64,000 nt of DNA from Pigmentiphaga aceris (lineage in GTDB: Bacteria > Pseudomonadota > Gammaproteobacteria > Burkholderiales > Burkholderiaceae_B), in assembly GCF_008119665.1 (NCBI RefSeq), contig NZ_CP043046.1, positions 2,976,001 to 3,040,000 on the forward strand, given 5' to 3'. The notes under the pieces were generated by a model. It did no database searches. It was not told where the DNA came from and worked only from the letters and a program-made list of their open reading frames with translations. This document shows positions 27,414-36,316 of this stretch, one piece after another. Each line of letters opens with the position of its first letter. Within the stretch, counting starts at the first letter, position 1. A program made the translations under genes and the position numbers.

Positions 27414-28184
27414 TCAAGGCGCGCGGTTGTACAGCGGTTGAAGCGCAGACAGACGCGTGCCGATGCTGATGACTTCCAGCGATGTGCCGTAGCCGTTGCG
27501 TGTGCCCAGCCCGGCTGCGGCAAAAGGCTCGCCTGGGCGCAAGGTGACGGGCACTGTGTCAGGCGAGAAGCGGGCGATGCTGCCGTCGGTCAAGATGACG
27601 CCGTTGGCTTCACCTCGACGGTCCACCAGCACCTTGTCGATATAGCCTTCCACACGTTGTTCCTGCAGTTTTTGCGCACGCAGATGGGGTGGAAGCGGTC
27701 GGGCGGCCCCTGCAGCAGGGGGCTGGTCATACACGGTCTGTGCCGTGGCGATGTTGATGATGGCATCAGCCTTGACGATGCCGGGGGCATCCAGCCGGCC
27801 AACGATGCGCACGGTCTGGCCCGGTTGGGCGATGCGAAGCAGCTCGTCGGCCAGGTGCGGCGGGAATTTCACGATGGTGCCGTCGGCCAGTCGCAGTCCG
27901 TCGATTTCTCCGAACGGATTGATGAGCATGCGTTTGACTTCGCTTTGCGCAAGCGGACGGGCCATGGCGTCGGCGTCGAGTGCCGAGGCAGCGGGCGGCT
28001 CAACCGCAAATGAAGGCGTGAAGGGCGGCGGGGGCGCAAGGGGTGGAGCAACCGCCGACGACGGGGAGGTCGGCGCCGCCGCTGGCGGGGTTGCCTGGGC
28101 ATTCAGCACACAGAAACCAAGCCCCAGGCTGATGCTGACGCTTAACCCGAGGGCTGCTGCACTGACTGTGAGTGCGTTGGACAT
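27414..28184 (-). CDS. Exported protein with duplicated GxxxGxxLxDGxxxxF motif
   Basis: A 256-residue protein with a signal peptide (TVSAAALGLSVSISLGLGFCVLNAQA) and then a proline/alanine-rich linker to about residue 75. The rest contains two related segments, INPFGEIDGLRLADGTIVKFPP and DRRGEANGVILTDGSIARFSP, each followed by a QPGQTVRIVGRL- or RPGEPFAAAGLG-type strand pattern, suggesting two small beta-barrel (OB-like) repeats. I do not recognise the family. It lies downstream of the NtrC-type regulator on the same strand with a 283-bp gap. Confidence 0.75.
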   Translation of the reverse strand: MSNALTVSAAALGLSVSISLGLGFCVLNAQATPPAAAPTSPSSAVAPPLAPPPPFTPSFAVEPPAASALDADAMARPLAQSEVKRMLINPFGEIDGLRLADGTIVKFPPHLADELLRIAQPGQTVRIVGRLDAPGIVKADAIINIATAQTVYDQPPAAGAARPLPPHLRAQKLQEQRVEGYIDKVLVDRRGEANGVILTDGSIARFSPDTVPVTLRPGEPFAAAGLGTRNGYGTSLEVISIGTRLSALQPLYNRAP

Positions 28185-28467
28185 GAAAGCTCCTTGAAGG
28201 AAAAGCGGGCACGTGTCAGGTGAGTGCTTTCCTTCAATGCAAGCCTTATGCCAATCTGAAATATCAATAAAATCAGATGCTTACGGCGCAGTGGTGACTG
28301 TTTTTCGATAAAAGTGTCCGGGCTGGATACAGCCGAGTGTCACGAGATCGGACAGTGTGCGTGATTGACCCTGGATTGGATGTCGATTTGCCGTAGCGCG
28401 GGACGCGGCAGATTCAGGCGGGTCATGCGTTAACAGCCATCACATCGGAAGTCCATCAAGCCCGGCG

Positions 28468-29817
28468 TCACTCCAGCCCAAACTCCGCCAGCTTCCGATA
28501 CAGCTGCTGACGCGACAGCCCCAGCCTGCGGGCGGCGTCGGCACGGTTGCCGGTGGCAGACGCCAGGGCACGTACGATCATCTCCCGTTCGACATAGGCC
28601 ACGGCTACAGCCATGCTGCCGTCCCAGTTGATATCGGGTTGGGCAACAGCCGCCGCATTGGTCTGCAAGTCGATATTTTCTACGTCAATGATCTGGCCCT
28701 GGCTCAAAATCGCCGCGCGTTCCATGGCATTGCGCAATTCGCGGACATTGCCGGGCCACGTGTGGCCCACCAGCAAACGTGCGGCGGCAGGCGTCAAGCG
28801 TTTGGGTACGTCGCCGCCGATCAGACGCAGAAAGTGTTCGGCCAGTTGCAGCACATCGCCAAGTCGGTCGCGTAGTGGGGGCAAGACCACGGGCACGACT
28901 TGAAGGCGATACCAGAGGTCTTCTCTGAAGCGACCTTCCTTCACCGCAGCGGGCAGGTCGTGGTGGGTGGCTGCGACGATGCGCACATCGACGGATACCA
29001 CCTGGCTCGCACCAACCGGCGTCAACTCACGTTCTTGCAGCACACGCAGAATCTTGGCCTGGGTGGGCAGGGGCATGTCGCCGATTTCGTCCAGGAACAA
29101 GGTGCCACCTTGGGCCTCGCGGAAGCGCCCGATGCGCTCGCCCAGTGCCCCGGTGAATGCACCTTTGACGTGACCGAAAAGCTCGCTTTCCATCAGCTCT
29201 GAAGGAATGGCGGCGCAATTGACTGCCACAAAGGGCTTGTCCGCCCGGGGGCTGTTGCGATGCAGGGCGCGCGCTACCAACTCTTTGCCGGTACCGGTTT
29301 CACCCAATACCAGCACCGTTGCTTCGCTGCCCGCGGCAAGGCCGATGCGCTTGAACACCTGGCGCATGGCCTCGCTGCTGCTGACCAGCTCATGGGGGTC
29401 GGCGGGCGCATTGTGGGCGTCATGACCCGCGGCAGGGTCTTTTTCTGCCTGAGAAATCGACCGCTGTTGCAGCGCGCGCGCCAAGGTTTCCAGCAAGGTG
29501 GCTCTGGCCACGGGTTTGGTCAGGTGATCGAACGCACCCAGGCGCATGGCCTCGATGGTGTTGCCGCCGCTGGCGTAGGCGGTCAGCATGATGCATGGAA
29601 CCGGCGACACCGTTGACGCTTGCCGCAGGAAGGCCAGACCGTCTTCGCCGGGCATGCGCAGATCGACGATGGCCACATCGACGGCTTGTGTGCCAAGCAG
29701 GTGCAGCCCGGCCGGCGTGCTGTCTGCTTCCAGCACGACATGGTTCAAGTCGTGCAGCATGTCGGCCAAGCCGCCACGAAACGCGGCGTCATCATCAATG
29801 ATCAGGATGCTGGCCAC
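28468..29817 (-). CDS. Sigma-54-dependent response regulator (NtrC family)
   Basis: A 449-residue regulator: receiver domain with Asp52 as phosphate acceptor ([10 protein letters not shown]), AAA+ domain with Walker A GETGTGKE, intact sigma-54 contact loop GAFTGA and Walker B LFLDEIGD, and a Fis-type DNA-binding helix-turn-helix at the C-terminus ([19 protein letters not shown]). It is overlapped by 16 bp with the upstream histidine kinase gene, forming a two-component pair. No sigma-54 promoter was recognised nearby, so its targets are probably elsewhere. Confidence 0.93.
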   Translation of the reverse strand: MASILIIDDDAAFRGGLADMLHDLNHVVLEADSTPAGLHLLGTQAVDVAIVDLRMPGEDGLAFLRQASTVSPVPCIMLTAYASGGNTIEAMRLGAFDHLTKPVARATLLETLARALQQRSISQAEKDPAAGHDAHNAPADPHELVSSSEAMRQVFKRIGLAAGSEATVLVLGETGTGKELVARALHRNSPRADKPFVAVNCAAIPSELMESELFGHVKGAFTGALGERIGRFREAQGGTLFLDEIGDMPLPTQAKILRVLQERELTPVGASQVVSVDVRIVAATHHDLPAAVKEGRFREDLWYRLQVVPVVLPPLRDRLGDVLQLAEHFLRLIGGDVPKRLTPAAARLLVGHTWPGNVRELRNAMERAAILSQGQIIDVENIDLQTNAAAVAQPDINWDGSMAVAVAYVEREMIVRALASATGNRADAARRLGLSRQQLYRKLAEFGLE

Positions 29818-31286
29818 GGGAATTCCATATCGATTCGGGTTCCTGATGATTTGCTGGCCTTGGTTGCTTCACCCAAGGGCGGATCAGCCAAAAATTCATC
29901 CGTGTCCGCGTTTGTTGCCCGCGATGTGTCGGCCAGGCTCACACGGCCGCCATGCGCCTGCACGATCTCCCGCACCAGGGCCAAGCCCAGCCCGGTGCCG
30001 CCTGCACGTGCCGTAGTGAACGGCTCGAACAGGTTTTCGCGCAGGGCCTCGGGGATGCCCACGCCGTCGTCGGCCACCCACAGCAGCAGTGCGCCATTGG
30101 CCGTGCGCCGTGCACCGATTTCTATCGTGCCACCGTACGGCGTGTGTGCCAGCGCGTTCAGCAACAGGTTATCCAGCGCGCGGTCCATCTGCAGCGGGTC
30201 GAGCAGGGCAAGTGGCTGTGCATGTACCGCCGTTTCTTCGTCGATCTTCAGCACCATGCTGATGCCATGTTTGACCGCTGCGTCGGCATGGATCTGCACA
30301 CGTTCTGCCAACCACAGACGCAGATCGAGCGGCTTGCGGTCCACGCGGAAAGGTTGGGTCAGCGCCAGCAAGCTGGACACCAGGCCCTCCAGCCGTTCCG
30401 TCTGGGACAGCACCGATTCCAGGGCACTGGCCACCCGCTTATCCCGTACTTCAAGCGGCGCTGCCAGTGCGTTTTCTGCCTTCATGCGCATGGTGGCCAG
30501 CGGGTTGCGTATCTCGTGAGCCAAGCCTGCCGAGATGCGGCCAAGCGTAGCCAGCCGTTCAGACTGTGCCAACTTGCCCGACAACTGCGCAGCATGCCGT
30601 CGCCAGCGCGCCAGCGTCCAGCCCAGCCAGGCACCCGACACGATCACTGAGCCCAGCAACAGCGTCATGGCGGTGGTCAGCTGGTTCACGACTTCAGCGC
30701 GGATCACCGAGACACGTTGCAAGGTCCAGGCAATCAGTGCCGTCTTGTCAGTTGCAGCATCGGGCAATGCGGCCCGGGTCGCGATCGTTGCGCCCGTATC
30801 CACGGGGCAGGCCGCAAACACCACCGCTTCGCGCAAGCCGGGGCGCACATCAATGGTCAGGCTCGCAGCGGCCTGCGCGCGCTGTGCAGTCGCACCGATG
30901 CGGTCAAGTTCGGCGGCAGGCGGGTCGCGTTTGATGCCACTGCCGTCATAGGTAGGGAAAGCATAGGCAACTACGCCCTGATCGGCTCGCCAGATACCGC
31001 CTTCCACCCCGGCTTGATCGCGCAGCGCAAGGTCGATCACCGCCTGTGCTGCCGATGGGGGAACCTCCCCGGCCGCGCCATAACCGGGCGCGGTCGCGGC
31101 GCGTACGCGTGCGGCACCGACGCGGATCGTCTCGCAACTGACCGCCGCCTGCTGACGGGCGTTTTCGATCTGTGCTGCCGCCCCTTGTTGGCTCAATTGC
31201 AGCATCAGCCAGGTCAGCAGCAGCGCCACGAAGGCGATTGAAATCCATAGCACCAGCAGATCGCGTTTAATGGTCTTTTGAAGCAA
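29802..31286 (-). CDS. Sensor histidine kinase
   Basis: A membrane sensor kinase of 494 residues from the TTG at 31286. One membrane helix (about 10-30), a periplasmic sensor region of some 170 residues, a second helix (about 203-225), then HisKA with phospho-acceptor His257 (AGLAHEIRNPLATMR) and HATPase_c (NLLLNALAHTPYGG, DDGVGIP, GGTGLGLALV). The TTG start has AGGAG eight bases upstream and places the first helix at the N-terminus; a GTG at 31406 is in frame but adds a basic, unlikely leader. It is the partner of the NtrC-type regulator that follows. Confidence 0.9.
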   Translation of the reverse strand: MLQKTIKRDLLVLWISIAFVALLLTWLMLQLSQQGAAAQIENARQQAAVSCETIRVGAARVRAATAPGYGAAGEVPPSAAQAVIDLALRDQAGVEGGIWRADQGVVAYAFPTYDGSGIKRDPPAAELDRIGATAQRAQAAASLTIDVRPGLREAVVFAACPVDTGATIATRAALPDAATDKTALIAWTLQRVSVIRAEVVNQLTTAMTLLLGSVIVSGAWLGWTLARWRRHAAQLSGKLAQSERLATLGRISAGLAHEIRNPLATMRMKAENALAAPLEVRDKRVASALESVLSQTERLEGLVSSLLALTQPFRVDRKPLDLRLWLAERVQIHADAAVKHGISMVLKIDEETAVHAQPLALLDPLQMDRALDNLLLNALAHTPYGGTIEIGARRTANGALLLWVADDGVGIPEALRENLFEPFTTARAGGTGLGLALVREIVQAHGGRVSLADTSRATNADTDEFLADPPLGEATKASKSSGTRIDMEFPWPAS

Positions 31287-31408
31287 CAGGGAATCTCCTG
31301 CGTTCTGCACGCGCTTGTGGTGATAAATGCGGTGATAAATGCGGCGTAAGGGTGGATGCCGGATGCTACTCCGTTGTGCCTGGGCTGACACCGTTGAAAA
31401 GCACACAA

Positions 31409-32749
31409 CTAGATCGGGAAACGGTCGATGGTGTCTCGTACCTGCATCAGTACCGACCTGAGTTGCGCAGTCGGCAGCGAACTCAGGCCCAGCCGCAACG
31501 CATGGGGCGCGTGCCGGGTCGTTGCATAGGCCTGCGCCTTCGACACGGCAATGCCGCGCCTAGCCAAGGCCGTGGCGATGCGGTCCATGCGCAGATCTTC
31601 GGGCAAGTTCATCCACAAGAACATCGATGCCGGATGGGTAATGATGTCCATGCCCGCCAGCACCTCGCGGGCGATTGCCTGTCTGTCGAAGGCATCCTGG
31701 CGCAACATGGCTTCCTGGCGGGCCACGGTGCCATCTGCAATCCAGCGTGTGGCCATCGCGGTTAACAGACTGGGCATGCTCCAGTAGCTGGCGCGGATTG
31801 CCGACTTGATTCGACCCGCACACGCGTCGGGTGCCACGACAAAGCCGAAACGCAGGCCGCTGGCCAAGCTTTTCGACAGGCTGGACACGTAGACCGTGCG
31901 TTCAGGCGCAAGCGTGGCCAACGCGGGCGGTGCCGGGTCGACCAGGAAAGCGTAGGACGCGTCTTCGATCAGCAGGCAGTCATGTTGGCGGGCAATGCCT
32001 ACCAGGCGTTGCCGTTGTTCGGTGCTCAACACCCAACCCAGCGGATTCTGCAGGGTGGGCATGGTGTAGATGGCGCGTATCCGGTGCTGACGGCAGATGT
32101 TCTCCAGCGCGTTGAGATCAGGGCCATCGGGGTGACCGGGTATCGGCTGCAAGTGCAGGCGCAGGTGTTCGGCCAGCATCCGAAAGCCGGGGTAGGTCAG
32201 GGCGTCTACGGCGACCTTGTCATGCGGTTCAAGCAAGGCGCGGGCGACGATGTCCAAGCCCTGTTGTGCGCCATTGACCAGAAAGACGTGGCGCTCGTCC
32301 GCGTCAATGCCACGTTGGGATGTCAGAAAATCAGCCACGATCTGCCGTTCGTGGCGGCGTCCGCCAGGGGGCTGCTGACGCATCAGCGTGGCCAGGTCAC
32401 CCGATGCCGCCAAGTTTCGCAACATGGTTCGCAGCAAGTCTGCCTGTCCGGGCCAGGTGGGATGATTGAAAGACAGGTCTGTGGTGTTGGCGTTCAGCCG
32501 CGCTTCGTCGCTGCTGTCCCATTCCCGCTGCGCAGGCCGGTCGCGCACAAAGGTGCCGCGCCCGGTTTCGCCCACCACCATCCCCATCGCCTTCAACTGC
32601 GCGTATACCTTGCTGGCCGAGGCAATGGCCATGCCGTGGATCGCCGCCAACTGCCGATGCGTAGGCAGCGCCGTACCGGGCGCAAGCTTTCCGCCTTGAA
32701 TATCGGCAGCCAATTGATCGACTACATAAGCGACGGATGTGCTGGGCAT
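31409..32749 (-). CDS. MocR-type PLP-dependent transcriptional regulator
   Basis: A 446-residue GntR/aminotransferase fusion. The winged-helix domain is at the N-terminus (PTHRQLAAIHGMAIASASKVYAQL) and the fold-type-I aminotransferase domain follows, with the PLP lysine at about residue 293 (SSLSKSLASGLRFGF) and the IEDASYAF aspartate. Such proteins sense amino-acid-like ligands through PLP. It is divergent from a thioesterase gene with a perfect dyad between them. The ATG at 32749 lies nine bases from that dyad and has no ribosome binding site, so it may be leaderless; a GTG at 32758 would overlap the dyad. Confidence 0.9.
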   Translation of the reverse strand: MPSTSVAYVVDQLAADIQGGKLAPGTALPTHRQLAAIHGMAIASASKVYAQLKAMGMVVGETGRGTFVRDRPAQREWDSSDEARLNANTTDLSFNHPTWPGQADLLRTMLRNLAASGDLATLMRQQPPGGRRHERQIVADFLTSQRGIDADERHVFLVNGAQQGLDIVARALLEPHDKVAVDALTYPGFRMLAEHLRLHLQPIPGHPDGPDLNALENICRQHRIRAIYTMPTLQNPLGWVLSTEQRQRLVGIARQHDCLLIEDASYAFLVDPAPPALATLAPERTVYVSSLSKSLASGLRFGFVVAPDACAGRIKSAIRASYWSMPSLLTAMATRWIADGTVARQEAMLRQDAFDRQAIAREVLAGMDIITHPASMFLWMNLPEDLRMDRIATALARRGIAVSKAQAYATTRHAPHALRLGLSSLPTAQLRSVLMQVRDTIDRFPI

Positions 32750-32757
32750 CGGTGTCA

Positions 32758-32783
32758 CTAGGACAATTTTTTGATTGTCCTAG
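32758..32783. promoter_or_regulatory. Palindromic operator between MocR and thioesterase genes
   Basis: CTAGGACAAT and ATTGTCCTAG form a perfect 10-bp dyad around six bases. It sits between the divergent starts, where a MocR protein would bind to control both genes. It probably overlaps the MocR core promoter. Confidence 0.75.
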
Positions 32784-32828
32784 TCTATGCGATCAGACTT
32801 GGTGGCATCAATCCCACCGGGAGTTCAC

Positions 32829-33314
32829 ATGCATCACCCCGTTTCTTCGTTGCCGGTACTGGCCTATCTGCAAGCCCAGTTAGCGGGGACGCTTGCGGAA
32901 GACGCCGCGACCCACCTGCGCTATCCCACTGCCATTTCGCAGTTGCTGGGGTTTCGTATCGTTGCCGTTGGTGAAGCCACGGCTGAACTTGAACTGGACG
33001 CCGACGCGGGGCGTCACGGCAATCAGCAGGGCACGGTGCACGGCGGTTTGTTGTGTGAACTGGCCGATGCTGCCATTGGCACGGCCCATTCCACGCTGAT
33101 GCAGGCAGACCAGAGCTTCACCAGTATTGATCTGAAAGCCACTTTCCTGCGGCCGGTGTGGCGATCGCGATTAAGGGCGCGGGCCTGGGCGGAGCATCGC
33201 GGGCGAACGGTCAGCCACTATCAGTGCGAAATTCGCCGGGAAGATCACAAGGTTGTTGCCCGTATCGCCAGCGCGGTGATGACACTTTACGGGGACCATG
33301 CGCAAGGGCGTTGA
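32829..33314 (+). CDS. PaaI-type hotdog thioesterase
   Basis: A 161-residue hotdog-fold acyl-CoA thioesterase. The signature GNQQGTVHGGLLCELADAAIGTA carries the HGG active-site loop, and FTSIDLKATFLRPV is the expected following strand. The ATG at 32829 has GGGAG upstream; an earlier start at 32787 is less likely. It is divergent from the MocR gene, which probably regulates it, and is followed by a clear terminator. The acyl substrate is unknown. Confidence 0.88.
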   Translation: MHHPVSSLPVLAYLQAQLAGTLAEDAATHLRYPTAISQLLGFRIVAVGEATAELELDADAGRHGNQQGTVHGGLLCELADAAIGTAHSTLMQADQSFTSIDLKATFLRPVWRSRLRARAWAEHRGRTVSHYQCEIRREDHKVVARIASAVMTLYGDHAQGR

Positions 33315-33324
33315 GACGTAAAAA

Positions 33325-33357
33325 GGGGATGCGCGTAATACGGCATCCCCGTTTTTT
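33325..33357 (+). terminator. Rho-independent terminator of thioesterase gene
   Basis: GGGGATGC at 33325-33332 pairs with GCATCCCC at 33343-33350, followed by GTTTTTT. AAAAA precedes the stem, so it may also serve the convergent DUF502 gene. Confidence 0.88.
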
Positions 33358-33405
33358 GACGAAGCTCAGCTATTGCATGACTTCGGGCTAAGCAGCCCGT
33401 TTCAC

Positions 33406-34068
33406 TCAACGCGGCCCGGTTTCAGGCTCGGAAATGGGCGATTCCGGCGTCAGATCGGGGTTGGTCGACGCGCTGGCCACGCCATTGCGGTTGGCCATCC
33501 ACGCAATCAGCGACGAACGCATGGCTTCTTCCACCGACATGTCGATCGGATGCACCCATTCCGTGGGCACAAACACGGTGTAACCGCCAATCATGTAGCC
33601 CATGGGCAGATACACCGCCACGCGGCCGCCCGGCAGGAAGCCTGGCGGAAGGCCTTCGGTGCCATGACGCGTGATCAGGCCGACGATTTCCATCTCGTCA
33701 CCAGGCTTGCGCAGAATGACCACTTGCTGGCCCTGGCCCTGTTTGGCTCCCGGCGAGAAATAGTCAGCGAAGCTTTTCAGCGACGAATAGACGCTTTTGA
33801 TCACCGGAATGCTGGTGAAAGGGCGTTCGGCAATCGACAGCGCCTGGCGTACGCGGCGTTTGGACACCAGGTAGCCGATGCCGACAATGCCAAGAATGCC
33901 CAGGGCCAGACCCATGCCGGGCACGTAGAAGTCGCCAATGAAGGGGCGAACCATCGCAATTGCGATGGATTCGGTCCACATCAGGAAGATGGCCAGCAGG
34001 TAAACCGTCAGCGCCACCGGCAAAATGGTGATCAGGCCGCGGAAAAAATAGATGTACAAGCGCTTCAT
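33406..34068 (-). CDS. DUF502 family membrane protein
   Basis: A 220-residue inner-membrane protein. It begins MKRLYIYFFRGLITILPVALTVYLL, has a second helix around GMGLALGILGIVGIGYLV, and the conserved IPVIKSVYSSLKSFADYFS segment, then the soluble FVPTEWVHPIDMSVEEAMRSSLI end. This is a widely conserved protein of unknown biochemical role. The ATG at 34068 follows a GGAGCGAG stretch; the long in-frame upstream extension covers the antisense of the neighbouring gene and is not real. Confidence 0.9.
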   Translation of the reverse strand: MKRLYIYFFRGLITILPVALTVYLLAIFLMWTESIAIAMVRPFIGDFYVPGMGLALGILGIVGIGYLVSKRRVRQALSIAERPFTSIPVIKSVYSSLKSFADYFSPGAKQGQGQQVVILRKPGDEMEIVGLITRHGTEGLPPGFLPGGRVAVYLPMGYMIGGYTVFVPTEWVHPIDMSVEEAMRSSLIAWMANRNGVASASTNPDLTPESPISEPETGPR

Positions 34069-34182
34069 GAAGAAACTCGCTCCTAAATACGTTGGTAAGC
34101 AAGCGTTTGCGTGCGCAGCATAGCAGCCTGTGATGTCGGTTCGTCGCGCTACCATTGAGTTTGTCGCTCTATGGAAGCCCCT

Positions 34183-35484
34183 ATGACCGCTCGTTTCCCG
34201 CTTTCTCCCTCGACCGCCGCCGTGCGCCTGACACTTCGACTGAGCATTGCAGCTGCCGCATTCGCTGCCATGACGCCGGTAATGGCGCAGACGCCCGCCG
34301 CCACAAACTCGGCCGATGCGCCGCTGGATACCGCCGCCTGCCTGGCTCGCCTGCGACCCGGCGCGCCAGCCGCAGGCGTGTCCGTGGCCGACTTCGACCG
34401 CTGGACCGCCAACGCACAGTTGCTGGAAACCACGGTGTCGTCGGCCCGCGCGCAGCCCGAGGGGCGCGAAACCTGGTGGGACTACATTGCCAAGACGGTG
34501 GACGATGAGCGTGTCGCGGCGGGCCAGGAAATTCTGGTGAAGTACGGCCCGCAACTGGCCACGGTCAGCAAAAATTATTCGGTCGACCCGGAAGCGCTGG
34601 TGGCGATCTTTGGCATCGAAACCAACTTCGGCACGCAGATCGGCAAGACCGACGTGCTGAACGCCTGGCTGACCCGGGGTTGCACCGAGAAAAACCCGCT
34701 GTGGAAGGCCAACGCCTACGCATCGGTAAAGCTGCTGCGTGACGGTGTGGTGCCGCCAGAATCGTTCATCGGTTCCTGGAGCGGCGCGTTCGGCATGACG
34801 CAGTTCATCCCGACGTCCTTCTATGAACTGGCCGCCGACGGCGACGGTGACGGCAAGATCGACCTGTATTCGTCCATGCCCGATGCGCTGGCATCCACCG
34901 CAAACCATCTGCGCAAGCGTCGCGCGCAATGGCAGCATGGCGTGCCGCCCGTGATCGAAGTGAAGTTGCCTGCTGCGCTGTCTGCCGGCATGTCGGCAGA
35001 CCCGATGGCTGAAATTGTGGCTGACAACGACCGCCGCTCACTGGGCCAGTGGGCTGCGCAAGGCGTGACCCGTGTGGACGGGCAGTCCTTGCAGTCGGCA
35101 GGTGCAGAACGGTCGGCGTACCTGTTTGCGCCCAGCGGTTCGCGCGGCCCGATATTCCTGGCAACGGCGAATTTTGACGCCATCCTGCATTACAACCAGT
35201 CCAAGAAGTACGGTCTGTCGGTCAGTCTGCTGACCAACCGCCTGCAAGGCGAACCGGCAATCGCCACCCCGTGGCCGACCGACGATCCCGGCCTGTCGCG
35301 TCGCCAGATCCGCGATCTGCAAACCCGATTGGCTGCACGTGGCCACGATATCGGCACCGCCGATGGCATTCCCGGTCTGCGTACCCGCGAAGCCGTGAAG
35401 GTCGAGCAGACGCGTCTGGGCTTGCCGGTGGATGGCCGGGTCGGTCGCAAGATCTACGACGCGCTGGAACGGGCTGGCGGATGA
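34183..35484 (+). CDS. MltB-like lytic murein transglycosylase with peptidoglycan-binding domain
   Basis: About 433 residues. A signal peptide (LTLRLSIAAAAFAAMTPVMA) targets it to the periplasm. The MltB-type catalytic domain has its acid Glu in AIFGIETNFG (residue 146 from this start), followed by SWSGAFGMTQFIPTSFYELA and ADGDGDGKIDL. The C-terminal 60 residues are a PG_binding_1 domain (LSRRQIRDLQTRLAARGHD). It cleaves glycan strands to 1,6-anhydro ends during wall remodelling. Unlike E. coli MltB there is no lipobox. ATG at 34171 is an alternative start. Its stop overlaps the next gene by four bases (ATGA). Confidence 0.9.
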   Translation: MTARFPLSPSTAAVRLTLRLSIAAAAFAAMTPVMAQTPAATNSADAPLDTAACLARLRPGAPAAGVSVADFDRWTANAQLLETTVSSARAQPEGRETWWDYIAKTVDDERVAAGQEILVKYGPQLATVSKNYSVDPEALVAIFGIETNFGTQIGKTDVLNAWLTRGCTEKNPLWKANAYASVKLLRDGVVPPESFIGSWSGAFGMTQFIPTSFYELAADGDGDGKIDLYSSMPDALASTANHLRKRRAQWQHGVPPVIEVKLPAALSAGMSADPMAEIVADNDRRSLGQWAAQGVTRVDGQSLQSAGAERSAYLFAPSGSRGPIFLATANFDAILHYNQSKKYGLSVSLLTNRLQGEPAIATPWPTDDPGLSRRQIRDLQTRLAARGHDIGTADGIPGLRTREAVKVEQTRLGLPVDGRVGRKIYDALERAGG

Positions 35485-36224
35485 GCGAGGTGCTTGCGGC
35501 AGGCGTTGTGACCGATGCCTTGCCGGTGCTTTACAGCTTCCGGCGCTGCCCCTACGCCATGCGTGCCCGGCTGGCGATCGTCGCCAGCCGGCAGCAATGC
35601 GAACTGCGGGAAGTCGTGCTGCGCGACAAGCCCGCAGGCTTGATCGCCGCATCGCCCAAGGCCACGGTGCCGGTACTGGTGCTGTCCAATGGGCAGGTGA
35701 TCGAACAAAGTCTGGAGATCATGCGTTGGGCGCTGGGCCGGCAGGATCTTGAAGGGTGGCTGCCGACGTCTGCTGATGACGAAGCCACCACCGACGCCCT
35801 GATTGCCGAGTGCGATGGCGATTTCAAGCGGCATTTGGATCGCTATAAGTATCCGAACCGGTACGTGGCGTCCGTGTCAGAGCTGCCCGACAGCGATGTG
35901 CCCATGCAAGCAGATGCCGCCGATCTTGACGGCTTTGCGCTTGCGCATCGCACGGCGGGGGCCTTGTTCATCGCTTCCCTGAATGCGCGCCTGGGTGGAG
36001 CAGGGCGCTTTTTGCTGGGCGAACGCTGGTCGTTAGCCGATGCGGCGATCTTGCCGTTCATCAGGCAGTTTGCGGCCACCGATCCTGCCTGGTTTGACGC
36101 GCAACCGTGGGTGGCAGTGCAGGCGTGGTTGCACGCATTTGTCGAGTCACCGCGTTATCTGGCCGTTATGGACAAATACCCGCAGTGGCAGGACGGCACG
36201 CCGGGGCTGCGGTTTCCTGGCTGA
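35481..36224 (+). CDS. Glutathione S-transferase-like protein
   Basis: A 247-residue protein with a glutaredoxin-like N-terminus: VLYSFRRCPYAMRARLAIV, then PKATVPVLVL with the cis-proline and EQSLEIMRWAL, and a C-terminal helical domain with SLADAAILPFIRQFA. The CPYA motif is typical of GST/glutaredoxin-2-like proteins in which Cys rather than Ser/Tyr is catalytic. The ATG at 35481 overlaps the stop of the transglycosylase gene, indicating coupled translation, although no functional link is obvious. Confidence 0.88.
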   Translation: MSEVLAAGVVTDALPVLYSFRRCPYAMRARLAIVASRQQCELREVVLRDKPAGLIAASPKATVPVLVLSNGQVIEQSLEIMRWALGRQDLEGWLPTSADDEATTDALIAECDGDFKRHLDRYKYPNRYVASVSELPDSDVPMQADAADLDGFALAHRTAGALFIASLNARLGGAGRFLLGERWSLADAAILPFIRQFAATDPAWFDAQPWVAVQAWLHAFVESPRYLAVMDKYPQWQDGTPGLRFPG

Positions 36225-36316
36225 ATTTCGAATGACACGCGGCTTTCATCCCGTCATGTTTTGTGTTGCCGCTTTGTGCTATTAACCCGAACACCTTTAG
36301 CTGCAATCGATTTCCC

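Noticed and set aside
28185..28467. Sigma-54 promoter near the NtrC-type regulator
   Set aside because: I looked for a TGGCAC-N5-TTGC element on both strands and found no acceptable match.
33406..34938. Extended 510-codon version of the DUF502 gene
   Set aside because: The extra 290 codons overlap the transglycosylase gene in antisense; the DUF502 family start (MKRLYIYFF) is at 34068.
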